Positions 10,110 to 19,912 of a stretch of DNA of 64,000 bases are shown here, one piece after another. Positions within the stretch are counted from its first letter, which is position 1, and each line of letters begins with the position of its first letter. The notes beneath the pieces were generated by a model. It was not told the origin of the DNA. It ran no database searches and worked only from the letters and a program-made list of their open reading frames with translations. The translations under genes and the position numbers were made by a program. The stretch covers positions 30,646,771 to 30,710,770 of the forward strand of contig OY288257.1 in NCBI GenBank assembly GCA_958450325.1, in the 5' to 3' direction. This DNA is from Agrostemma githago. Lineage: Eukaryota; Streptophyta; Magnoliopsida; Caryophyllales; Caryophyllaceae.

Positions 10110-10357
10110 TACGTGCAATAGACAACTGTTGTTTTAGAAAACAGTTGTCTACTGAAAGAATATACATCTAATGTTTTTAAAGCATAGATGTCTATACACG
10201 TAATAGACAACTGTTATTTAAGAAAACAGTTGTCTATTAATGAATAGACAACTGTTGTAAAACAGATGTCTATGCTTAGACTAATATACAACTCCAAACT
10301 ACTCAACTGTTGTAAATAAGTTGTCTATTCCGAAAAAAAAACAGTTGTCTATTAGAA
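10110..10357. promoter_or_regulatory. CACTA right subterminal repeat region
   Basis: At least eight copies of AGACAACTGTT or its inverse are clustered, several as closely spaced inverted pairs able to form hairpins. The region mirrors the left subterminal region. Confidence 0.78.
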
Positions 10358-10371
10358 GTTTTGTAGTAGTG

Positions 10372-10690
10372 CTTTTTCAATTTTAGCGTACCCTTTTTAA
10401 ATTTCAGCGTACCCTTTCTCAATTTCAATTTTAGTGTATCCTTTTTCAATTTTAGCGTACCCTTTTCAAATTTTAGCGTACTCTTTTTCACTTTTAACGT
10501 ACCATTTTTCAATTTTAGCGTACTCTTGTTCAATTTCAATTTTAGCGTACCCTTTTTCTACTTTAGCGTACCATTTTTCAATTTCAATTTTAGCGTACCC
10601 TCTCTTTTGAATTTTAGCGTACATTTTTTTTTTTTTGGTGTAGCCTTTCTCAATTTTAGCATACCCATTTTGGTGTACCCTTTTGAATTT
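10372..10690 (+). repeat. Minisatellite of M1, right part
   Basis: About 15 diverged copies of a unit of about 20 bp containing AATTTTAGCGTACCC continue the array interrupted by the CACTA insertion. The TSD CTT lies in this array. Confidence 0.85.
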
Positions 10691-11407
10691 TAAGATGAAA
10701 CCCCCATTTTATATAAAAATCCCCAATTTTCATACGATATTTTACCATACCCAGTTGCTTTCTGTTTGGCGCTTGATTTACATGGTGCAGTTCTATAAGT
10801 AATCATAAAGTTTGCATTTTTATCAATGACTCTATATATGTTGTCTTGATCATAAAGTTGGGTTCTTTTGTTGGTTTGTGTAATTTGGAGCCCTTAATTT
10901 CCATTTTTTCTGGTGAGGGAATTGATTAATTTCATCGAGGTAGTGTGAAATTTGGAAAACATTTGTTGTGCAGCTGTTGATTTCAAAGTTGGAAAAGTTG
11001 GGTTTTTAGATTTTTTATCGCAATTGCTTCCTGTTTCATGCTTAACAGTTCTCCAAGTAATTGTGAAGTGCTTTACAATGAAGTACTATCTATTTGGAGC
11101 TGAATCTTTAGGATATTAAGTGGGGTTTGTATACGATTTTTATATACAATTGGTAATCCCCAATTGTATATAAATCCCCAATTTTATGAACACCGGAACC
11201 CTAATTTATTAAGATTAGACAACAAACCTCCTGAATTTACATTGATGAACAAAATTTCGTATGTTTTTTCTTGATTTTTGGTGAATTTTGTTGAATTTTT
11301 TTCTTCAATTTCAGTCATTGTTGATGAAGGATGGGAGAAGGAAGGTAGAAGGAAGAAAGGGATTTGGTTTGTTTGTTAAAAGGAAGAGGGGATGTTTTTA
11401 TGAATAA
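10691..11407. other. M1 interior, no gene seen
   Basis: AT-rich sequence without a supportable coding region lies between the minisatellite and the right TIR. Near 11330-11390 it is purine-rich (GGAAGGTAGAAGGAAG). Confidence 0.5.
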
Positions 11408-11493
11408 TGTCAGCCATTAGATCTAAATAAAATCACTAGTTCTAAACAGTTCTCACAGTTCTCATTGAGGGATAGGTTCTCACCTGATCTTAA

Positions 11494-11517
11494 CTCTCTC
11501 TCTCTCTCTCTCTATAC

Positions 11518-11610
<93 letters not shown>
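11494..11610. repeat. Compound microsatellite (CT)n-(CATA)n-(TA)n-(GA)n
   Basis: Consecutive pure tracts separate the right end of M1 from the left end of M2. The open frames across them are repeat artefacts. Confidence 0.97.
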
Positions 11611-12059
11611 AAGTCAAGATCCGGTGAGAACCTATAGTATAATGAGAACTGTGAGAACTTCTCTTAACCATTAGATCTTCTAAGATCTAACGACATACAT
11701 TAATTGAAATTCATCCCCACTCTTACGCAAGTCATTTGCCTCATATTCTTTACCCAAAAATAGAACTTGACACTTTGATGAGTTGCTGATTCCCTTCTCC
11801 ACTCAAGTTCAATCAAACAAAAAAAAAATTGTGAAATCAGACAATCAATTCTCCAATTTCACAAATGAAGATTCAATTCTTCAATGGAGACAACAACAAT
11901 AATTTCTCTAAACAAATATGTGTACTTGACGAGGTTTGTTAAATTATTTTTATTTATATGGGTTTTTATTAACATAAAATTGTGGATTTTGTGAAATTAA
12001 GGTTTGTTCATCGTGTCACGTATCATCGACATTCATTAAATTTCCTTACCTACGTAAAA

Positions 12060-12620
12060 AGTGATGTTTTTCTAAATGTACGCTAAAATTAAGGTTTTTT
12101 TCACTAAACTTGAAAATGACACGCTAAAATTGAGAAAAAAAAGGTACGATAAATTTAAAAAGGGTACGCTAAAATAAAAATAAATAAATAAATAAAAAAG
12201 GTACATTAAAATTCAAAAATGATACGCTAAAATTTAGAAAGAGTACGTTAAAATTAAGAAAGGGTACACTGAAATTTAAAAATGGTACGCTAAAATTTTT
12301 TAAAAAAAGTACACCAAAATTCAAATAATGAGACGCTAAAATTCAAAAAGGGTACACTAAAATTCATAAAGTATACACTAGAATTGAAAAAGGATACACT
12401 AAATTCAGAAGAAAAAAAAAGGTACACCAAAATTGAGAAATTGTATGTTAAAATTGAAAAAAAGGGTATTACTAAAATTCAAAAAGGTACACTAAAATTC
12501 AAAAAGGGTACGCTAAAATTGAAAAATGGTACACTAAAAATTTAAAAAGAGAACGGTAAAGTTGAGAAAAGGTACAAATAAATTCCAGAAGGGTACACCA
12601 AAATTCAATAAGTAACCGAC
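12060..12620 (-). repeat. Minisatellite of M2 (about 25 units of about 20 bp)
   Basis: Degenerate repeats of GGTACGCTAAAATT followed by (C)AAAAA vary in unit length through A-run changes. They are the inverse of the M1 array. The unit has a conserved GTACGCT core and a homopolymer-rich remainder. Confidence 0.88.
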
Positions 12621-13640
12621 AAAAAAGGCCTTAAACCAACCTTTGAAAGTTCGTGTTCTAGCCATTCCGCTTTTGAACACAATGATGTAAACATAGTAAC
12701 TTGGTAATACTGTAGATAGTCCGGTTTATAAAAATTTAGATAGATAAGTAAGAAACTAGATTTCATTCATTGTGATCTATAACACACGAACACACCGGAT
12801 AACCCAAACAAAGACTACACAATAGTCCACGTACAATACTAAATTTCCACTATTTAACACAATATGAGTCGATCGATCTAGTTCTTTCGGAGATTGCGGA
12901 AAGGAAGACGGGTCCTTCTCAAAAGCACCCCTAGGAATTTGGACACCGGGTTGACCCATGATTATTTCACACCTTCCTTCAATTTTCTCATCAATGTAGA
13001 AGTGGAGTGACAGGAATTCAACTTCGGCTATCCAAACCCCCACTTAAGATAATTAAGAAGGCTACGTCAACTTGTTTTCAATCCTGCCAATAATAATTTA
13101 AAATCATGATCCTTGTACACTCCATGACACAAATTTTAAAATCTGACTTTCAATATAATCAAAATAGACCAATTCAATAAATTAATTAACACATAAACAT
13201 CACCATTGAAAATATACCAATACACCAGTAGAAATAAAAAATTAACACATGTTCAAAATTAGGTCAAAATGCGAGGAAATTGAAAATTTAACAAATATTT
13301 ACAAATTCAATAATGGCGAAAAAAATAATCAAAGGATGACAAAGCTTTACCTAAAGCTATTGATGTATTTAGGGGTTGAGGAAACTACAAATTAAGAAAA
13401 GTACGAAATTAGAGATGAGAAACACAAATTTGATGAAGAAACTAAATGAATAGGAGATGATCTTACCTGATAACAATGAAGCTATTGAACAAAAAAGAAT
13501 AATGGGATTTCCTGATCCAGTGAGGAAGAAGAGGTAAGTGTTGAAAAATGGCGAATGAATTGAAGAATGAATACACAAGACTGTATTCTTTGCAAAATAA
13601 AAGAATAAATAAGAACCGTAGGATGATCGTAGATCTAAAA
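12621..13640. other. M2 interior, one short unidentified frame
   Basis: A minus-strand frame of 88 codons (13043-12777) reads GVWIAEVEFLSLHFYIDEK and EKDPSSFPQSPKELDRSTH. I do not recognise it, and it may be non-coding. The rest is AT-rich without support for genes. Confidence 0.3.
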
Positions 13641-13702
13641 GCTATGATTAAGTTCTCACGGTTCTCATTAGAGGAGGGGTTCTCACATGATCCTAAATCT
13701 AT

Positions 13703-13703
13703 G

Positions 13704-13770
<67 letters not shown>
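13703..13770. repeat. (TA)n(GT)n microsatellite
   Basis: A short TA run passes into about 25 GT units directly right of the M2 terminus. Confidence 0.97.
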
Positions 13771-13773
<3 letters not shown>

Positions 13774-14251
13774 CCTACTATATTAGTCCCTCCGAGTTCC
13801 TATCATTGACAAGTATTCCTTTTTTGGCTGAGTTTGATCTTTTATCCATTTTCCATTTTAGGCCATGTAGATATCCGCATTTTGCCTGCTAGTCTCTATA
13901 GCAGTTTCCAACAAAACACCCGATGATGATCGGACGTAAACATGCTTTAATGCGCTCGAATAGGGGACTCGGAATCAATGGTATCTGACATGGGCACTTA
14001 GCGGAGTATAAATCTCTCAAAACCGACCTCAAATTCAAACTCGACGGATCGTTCCCAATAAAATAAAGCTAATTAAAACCAAAATCGCTGCCGGGGACAA
14101 AACCGTCTTTTGCGACCGAGTCAAAACTCGGTCAAATTCGAAACCAGCATCGCGCCGCGTTTAAATACACAAATGAACAGAAACAAAAACAACTAAAACC
14201 AAAGACAAAATCAAATACTAACTTTCCTAAAAGTTCTCCACCCGGTTAGAC

Positions 14252-14400
14252 TCACTCAATCGAGTGCCTAAGAACCACTCGATCGAGTGCACCCTTAAAA
14301 AATGACCAGGATTCATTTTCAAGGCCACTTGATCGAGTGCACATACGGCCACTCGATCGAGTGACCCCTTAGCCGGGGGGTAAAATCTATAAATATCCCC
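14252..14400 (+). promoter_or_regulatory. Palindrome cluster plus TATA box
   Basis: Four copies of CACTCGATCGAGTG or one-mismatch versions (about 14252, 14275, 14325, 14350) lie just upstream of TATAAATATCCCCC (14388). The downstream leader is CT-rich. This matches the layout of the Athila-like LTR promoters in this window, although the palindrome sequence differs. Confidence 0.55.
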
Positions 14401-15563
14401 CTTGGCTCATCATTTACACACAACTTTTACCTTTTTTTTCACCATTTTCACCATCTCTTTCACACTTTGAGAGCTTCATACACACAAAGCATCCCGAGAC
14501 CAAACCCCTCGAAAACCGAGAAAATAGTCTATCCAATCACACACCCTAACTCACCCTACATTCTCGATCGCTCTCGGGCCTACGCCGACACTCGACGAGC
14601 CCATTTTCCGAGACCATTAGCATGTAGGTTGAGGGCAATCCCGTTTTTCTCATCTCTAACTCTCCTTTCGTTTTTGTATACTAATCGTTAAAATCTAACA
14701 TTTAATTTTCGTTCACTAACATCTAACATTTAATTTTCGTTCACTAACATCTATCACTTTATTTTTCGTATCTAACTTTTATTTTATCGTATACTAACAA
14801 TCTAACATTTATTATCGTTTTTTTTATATTGTTTATATATTAATACCGTGTATGATATAATTTAACAAAAAACTATTTTAAATCGATTCAAGCAGCATCC
14901 AATGATGCTAAATCGATAGTCGTAGGCCTTAAAAGCCAAATTAAGACATCGAAACGCAAAGGATTTAAGTTTGCGATGACAAATCGACTTTTAACTTCAA
15001 TCGAATATGTTCAATAATAAATTCCGTCTAAAGTCCGTATAATCCTCCCGAACAAGTCGTACTGGAGGTAGCGCCCTTCGAGGCGCGCCGCCCTAGGCAC
15101 TTAAAGGTTAGGGCGCCTTATGGCGTATGCTTAACCACCGGATTATAACGCGATCGCGGATATTTATTATCGACTACATTCGGTGTCATTTTCAAAACAT
15201 CGCTCTAAAGGCTCATGTCGACTCCGTAGTAGAACGTCGCGCATGAGAGAGTCATCGACATTTGAATTAGCATGAAACTCATTGACGCCGAATCGATAGT
15301 CATATGGTCCGTAAGGATCGACAATGACATCGTGACGCGGAGGGAATCGATATTCGTTCTAGTTCAATTAATTCTGATTTCACAAGCAACACTCTAAATC
15401 CTTGATACCGGTTTCGTAACCGAGCATCGTGCATAACGAGTTATCGAGAATCGAATTAGTATAAATTATTTAATATTTACATTTAGCTCGATCATTTCTC
15501 GATTCGAATCACAAAATCACGAAATGGGTTGTTCTGGGACAAACTTTCACCCATTATAAAAGG

Positions 15564-15650
15564 CACTCCATCGAGTGACCCCCTCAAAAATGGGCAGGGG
15601 GTTTTCACGAAGGACACTCGATCGAGTCCTCTTAATGACTCGATCTAGTG
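15564..15650. promoter_or_regulatory. Second palindrome cluster
   Basis: CACTCCATCGAGTG (15564), CACTCGATCGAGTC (15614) and GACTCGATCTAGTG (15637) are three near-palindromes. A TTATAAAAGG lies immediately to their left (about 15553), so a minus-strand promoter is possible but unproven. Confidence 0.45.
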
Positions 15651-16194
15651 ACCCGTATAGGCGTCCAACGAGAGCCTAAAGTTGATACAAGGCTCTGTCA
15701 AGCCATGTTTACGACTTTTGGTCGACACGTGCTAACCCAATCACGTGTTTCTCTTTTCAAAACACATACATTATATCTTATTCTATCTCGTTACCTTTAC
15801 GACTTTGAGCAATGTCGCGTATGACTAATCCTAGGTCGATGACTCCTTAGTCGTATTCGATGTGCGGTTGGTCGAGACATCCCCATTTCGCTATGATAAG
15901 TCAGGACAAGACTTCGAGGCCCGGGATCAAGCTAGCACCATTCTTCGGTCCCGTACACTAAACGCATATTAAAGACTTTGTCCTCCGATTGATGCATAAT
16001 GCAATGTGTAAGCGATCGTAGTTTGTCCGATTATTCGACTTACAGTTTTGATTATGTTTTCTATTTACTGGTCCATTTATAGATTACATTTACCGTAGCT
16101 AACTGTAGACGCGGAAAATTTATTTAAGTGTCGAAAATACAGGAAAATAATTATTCTGAGTCAATAATTTTTTTTGACTTAGTTTAGTTATATT

Positions 16195-16937
16195 TGTCCC
16201 CTAAAAGTTAAAGATGGCTCGTTTCATTCCCGAGCTTGACTATTTGACCCAAAAGTCAAATAGTTGTAAGTCTGGCCCAAAAGTCAAGAAAATGTACCCT
16301 TGGACCAAAAGTCAAGAAGATGCCAAGTTGATCCAAAAGTCAATTGAATGTCAAGTGGACCCAAAAGTCAAGCACTCGTCGATCTGGCCCAAATCTCAAG
16401 AAAATGCCAACTTGACCCAAAAGTCAAGTATTGACTAAATTTGACCTAAAAGTCAAGAAATGGTCAATTGGGCCCGAAGAGAAGTCAAGCTTTTATAAAG
16501 ACCCAACTCTAAGTCCTACAAGAGTGGATGGAAAAAGTCTATAAATAGAGCACTTCTCCACCATTTTAAAATTAAAGAACAACAAAAAATATACAAGACA
16601 ACCTCACTACAAAAGGTGAAGAGAAAAGAAGACTACAAAAGTCTCAAAGTTCTCGAAGTGTTCTTCCTTCCAAGTAGCAACAAGCACTACAAGAGCGTGC
16701 CGCCTACTTAAGGAAATCAAATCGACATCAAGCATCGAAAGGAGACTCAAGTCATCGCGACCCTCCCAAGAAGCTAAAGTCAATCAAGGAACGCCTCACG
16801 AAGACTGTTGAAGTGTGACTAAAGCAACGTAGTAGAATCAGAGGAAGAATAGAGAACTGAACACATAAACTTCCTAATATTATAATTTGTTTCTCCGGTT
16901 TTGTATTAAAGATATTTATACAAAATTTGTTGTTACA
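16195..16937 (+). repeat. 5' LTR of Tat A
   Basis: The segment starts TGTCCCC and ends GTTGTTACA, six bases before the PBS. U3 holds a repeat of ACCCAAAAGTCAAG-type units, then TATAAATAG at 16540. R/U5 is A-rich. The left border is inferred from the TG...CA rule and the end of the repeat array. No second LTR is available for comparison. Confidence 0.75.
16240..16547 (+). promoter_or_regulatory. U3 W-box-like array and TATA box of Tat A
   Basis: Eight copies of AAAAGTCAA (one degenerate) lie at roughly 28-bp intervals from 16248 to 16455, followed by TATAAATAG at 16540. The inverse, TTGACTTTT, contains the TTGAC core bound by WRKY factors. Stress-responsive transcription is a plausible inference. 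The fact seen is the ordered array upstream of a TATA box. Confidence 0.6.
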
Positions 16938-16943
16938 AATTTT

Positions 16944-16961
16944 TGGTGAACCCGACGTGAA
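16944..16961 (+). other. Primer-binding site of Tat A
   Basis: TGGTGAACCCGACGTGAA follows the LTR after six bases. It resembles the TGGTGACCCCGACGTG PBS I know from Tat elements, which is complementary to the 3' end of a tRNA (tRNA-Arg by recollection). Confidence 0.7.
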
Positions 16962-18383
16962 GCCTCTACCTCTCATCTCTATTACACAACAAGCTACTTC
17001 AACAAGAAGATGTATTTCCAAGAAAACACTCCAAGCTAGCACACCTAAGCAATCCTATGCATCAATCCTTAAGGAGCCTCTCAAATCAGGCATGCAATCT
17101 GCTAGTGTGTCCACTCGGGCAATAGCGAAGAAGGCTACTGTCAATGCTGCTGCTGCTAGCCTACGCGCTGCTAATGTTCCTAGAAGGCCACGTCAATACT
17201 CTATTCAGTCCATTGCTGCTGCTACTGCTTTTCTCAAGGCCTCGTCATCTCCAAGCAAGGAGCAAAAGATGTTGAGTCCCATAAGTGGATCTCCCAAAAG
17301 TGGATTCCCTCCCAAGGCTGCTTCACCTTCAAAGACAAATCAGAAGGAGTTGAAGTCTTCCAGTGCATCCCCTCGCAAGGAGAAGAAAACTTCCCCAAAG
17401 AAAAAGGACGTTGAAGACCCTCTCGTTGCATCAGTAATGACCATTGGTGGCTCTACCCTGGAAGAGCAAGTGGCAAACATTAACTAACTCCTTGAACAAA
17501 TGATGAAGGACAACGAGGAGAAGAAGAAGAAGAAGATTGAAGATCTTCAAAAAGGAATGGAGGATCTTCGTAACAAGGGTGGTTCTAGTTACCATGGAAA
17601 TACTGAAAGTGAAGTTGGGAGTGATGGTGAGAAAGATGGTGGCGAAAAAGGTGATGAAAAGCCTCTCACCCAAGAACAGTTGTGTGACATGATTAACAAC
17701 ACCATCAAGAATCAGTTAGATGAAGGAGATTCCTAAAAACTGCGTTATGTGAAGTTGTATACTAAGAGGATCGATGAGATGCGCATGCCTTCAGGCTACC
17801 AACCTCCCAAGTTCCAGCACTTCGACGGGAAAGGCAACCCCAAGCAACATATTTCATACTTTATCGAGACTTGCAATAACGCAGGGACTGATGGTGACTT
17901 GTTAGCGAAACAGTTCGTCCGCTCCCTCAACGGCATCGCCTTTGATTGGTACACGGATTTAGGTTCTGAGTCCATCGATAGTTGGGATTGCTTGGAGACC
18001 GAGTTCATGAATCGGCTCTACAGCACACGACGCATTGTGAGCATGAGTGAGTTGACAAATACTTCTCAGTGGGAAGAGGAGCCCGTTGTAGAATACATTA
18101 ACCGATGGCGCGCCCTAAGTCTGGAGTGCAAGGATTGTCTTAGCGAGGGTTCTGCAGTTGAAATGTGCATCAATGGCATGATGTGGGACCTGCACTACAT
18201 CTTGAACGGTATCAAACCTCGAAGCTTTCAAGAGTTACGTTGGCAACTCGTGCTCATGATATGGAGCTAACAATCAAGGCACGTGGAAAGACTCGATCAT
18301 CTTCTTCCAATGATCAGAGAAGAAGGAATTCAAGAAAAATCATAAGGGTTCCAAAAGCTCTTCCAAGGAAACAGTTAATGTAA
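16962..18383 (+). pseudogene. Tat A gag (Retrotrans_gag capsid domain)
   Basis: A long Ser/Lys/Ala-rich N-terminal region (16962-17487) and an acidic, Lys-rich coiled-coil-like stretch (17500-17736) precede the capsid-like domain (17749-18270). That domain contains YQPPKFQHFDGKGNPKQHI, FDWYTDL and EYINRWRALSLECKD, the usual plant Ty3 Gag signature. In-frame stops fall near 17485, 17734 and 18268, and a frameshift near 18235 moves the last part (ATRAHDMELTIKARGKTR) to another frame. Gag packages element RNA, but this copy cannot give a full-length product. Confidence 0.85.
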
Positions 18384-19198
18384 CCACCTCCAGTGAGCCT
18401 GTCAAAATTTTGGGAATGTCTAAGCAAAACAAAGGCAAGGAAACATACACAAGTGACTTCAAGCGTGAAAGGCAAATGCTAAAGGAGTTGCAGTCCAAAC
18501 AATATCCATTCCCTGATTCAGATCTGTCAGGCATGCTTGATGATTTACTTGAGAAGAAAATCATCCAGTTACCTGAGTCAAAGCGCCCGGAACAAGCAAA
18601 CAAGACGAACGATCCAAATTATTGTTGTTACCATAGATTGGTGAGTCATCCTTTGGAGAAGTGCATCACCCTCAAGGAAAGAATCATGCAACTATCCAAG
18701 GAAGGGAAAATCATCTTGGACTTCGATGAAGTTGTGGCGACAAATCGTACCTCGGCAGTGATCGGTGAATTTGATGCCACACTCATGGATGCTTCAAGAG
18801 GAGTAGATTTGCACGAGGAGCATGAAATGTGTGTGATACAATTTGGAAGTCTTGATCCTACAATGCTGCAAGTACCAAAGTCGATATCATCGACGCCGAC
18901 TTCTTGGAATGAAAAGGCAGTTGCAGATAGCGCAAATGATGATGATGATGAAGGTTGAACATTGGTCACTCGCAAGAAATCAAGGAAGCCAGTGAAACTT
19001 CAGAATCATGAACCTGTTCAAAGAAGGAGGAAACAAACAAAGAAGAAGAGGCCACGCCGCCCTAAGAATAAGAAGAGAGCAAAGAAAGTGACCAAGTCAC
19101 AGGTCATGCCTGTCGATTTGCTAGAGCAAGGTGTTCCATATCCAATTGTCCTAAAGGAATTCTTCCCCGAGGGCTATCTCGATGAAGTCACTGTTTAA
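18384..19198 (+). pseudogene. Tat A Gag C-terminal / Gag-protease linker
   Basis: The frame includes QSKQYPFPDSDLSGMLDDLL and a knuckle-like NYCCYHRLVSHPLEKC, the form Tat elements use in place of a standard CCHC. A basic stretch RRKQTKKKRPRRPKNKKRAK and VLKEFFPEGYLDEV then lead toward the protease. Stops at about 18956 and 19196 break the frame. Function is inferred from position between capsid and protease. Confidence 0.7.
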
Positions 19199-19219
19199 AC
19201 AGTAGCGGCTGAGGTAATT

Positions 19220-19912
19220 GTGGAGGACGAAGAAGATGAAGAAGGAATTGATGCTTCAAAAGTAACCACTGAAGAGGATGAGAATCTACCCAGAGACACT
19301 AAAGTATCAGCTACGCTCGATTCTCTACCCGCACGCGCATGGAGTGGAAGCAAATCTTTCATCTACCTGAGAAGATGCATCATCAAGTTTCCCAAGCACT
19401 TCAAAACCCTGAGTTGTATGAAGAAGAGATAAAAGATGTTGGCAAGTCTGTAGAACAAGAGACCAAGTGTCTATCCTGCAACACCGTCTTGACATTCTCT
19501 GATGAGGATCTTCTTCTTGGGTCCAAACTTCACAATAGGCCATTGTATGTCTCAATTATTCGCGTCAAGCTAAGCATGGCAGATTTGTCCTTTGACACCC
19601 TCTTCCACGTTATTAATGCAAAGACTTCGTTCAAGCTTTTGTTGGGACAACCATGGAAGCACGAAAATGGTGTAGTTGCTTCAACACTTCACCAGTTTTT
19701 GAAGTACTATCGTGATGGCGAGCAAAAGATTAATGGTGATGTCAGACCCTTCACTAAGGCGGATTCATTCTTCGCTGACGCAAAATTCTTCGAGGAAAAT
19801 GCCACTTCAAGTGAATTCATGCCAACCACTATTTCTTCCCCTGAAAAAGGGGGCAAAGTTAAGGGAGCTGCAGTTTCTCCAAACAAACCGGATGTTCCTG
19901 CAGAAATGGACA
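19220..19912 (+). pseudogene. Tat A retropepsin-like protease with the active-site segment missing
   Basis: Flanking protease blocks are present: LTFSDEDLLLGSKLHNRPLY upstream, then LFHVINAKTSFKLLLGQPW and GVVASTLHQFLKYY downstream. Between them, where the catalytic D-G/T/S-G loop and its following strands should lie, only about 15 residues (SIIRVKLSMADLSFD) remain. Tat proteases would have several tens of residues more here. An internal deletion has removed the catalytic aspartate. The frame is then cut by the solo LTR at 19913. Confidence 0.75.

Larger units (their letters stand above)
5261..10371 (+). mobile_element. Non-autonomous CACTA (En/Spm) transposon with captured gene fragments
   Basis: The left end is CACTACTACAAAAC and the right end is its exact inverse, GTTTTGTAGTAGTG. 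The target duplication CTT is present on both sides (5258-5260 and 10372-10374). The subterminal 200-260 bp at each end are crowded with TAGACAACTGTT motifs in both orientations, as expected of CACTA transposase-binding regions. No tnpA/tnpD-like coding region was found in the 5111 bp. The interior holds an hAT MITE and exon/intron fragments of at least three unrelated plant genes, which makes it a Pack-CACTA type carrier. Confidence 0.92.
4580..11490. mobile_element. TIR element M1 (microsatellite-associated, Mutator/Micron-like?), interrupted by a CACTA transposon
   Basis: The left end (4580-4650) reads ATGTGAGAACC...AATGAGAACCGTGAGAACT...CCATTAGATC. The right end (11408-11490) is its imperfect inverse, with GTTCTCACAGTTCTCATT and GGTTCTCACCTGATC. 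Microsatellites flank both ends, (TA)n on the left and (CT)n/(TA)n on the right. Without the 5.1-kb CACTA insertion, M1 is only about 1.8 kb and has no transposase, so it is non-autonomous. A minisatellite of about 20 bp units fills much of it. Long TIRs and microsatellite targets recall the rice Micron elements, which are MULE-related. That assignment is inference. A second copy of the family lies at 11617-13693. Confidence 0.6.
11617..13693. mobile_element. TIR element M2, second copy of the M1 family in opposite orientation
   Basis: The left TIR GATCCGGTGAGAACC...AATGAGAACTGTGAGAAC...CCATTAGATC is inverted at 13640-13693 as AAGTTCTCACGGTTCTCATT...GGTTCTCACATGATCC. Microsatellites again flank it, (GA)n on the left and (TA)n(GT)n on the right. 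Its minisatellite (12060-12620) is the reverse complement of the one in M1, so the two elements are related and oppositely oriented. No transposase was found. Confidence 0.65.
13890..16189 (+). mobile_element. Unclassified LTR-like sequence with palindromic promoter motifs
   Basis: No coding region is visible. The arrangement recalls an LTR in plus orientation: palindrome cluster (14252-14363), TATAAATATCCCCC at 14388, then a CT-rich, transcript-leader-like stretch and about 1.8 kb of non-coding DNA. Two diverged copies of a unit with AATCGATAGTC, GACATCG and GCATGA/GCATAA motifs occur at about 14905-15280 and 15289-15480. A perfect 8-bp stem, GACCGAGT/ACTCGGTC, lies at 14114-14133. I could not fix the ends or find a TSD. 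It could be a solo LTR, an LTR remnant or a satellite-like relic. Confidence 0.4.

Noticed and set aside
11500..11674. Open frames on both strands across CT/TA/GA repeats
   Set aside because: They are microsatellite artefacts with alternating dipeptides.
13780..13830. Stowaway-like MITE end (TAGTCCCTCCGAGTTCC)
   Set aside because: Only one end resembles Stowaway. No inverted partner or TA target duplication was found.
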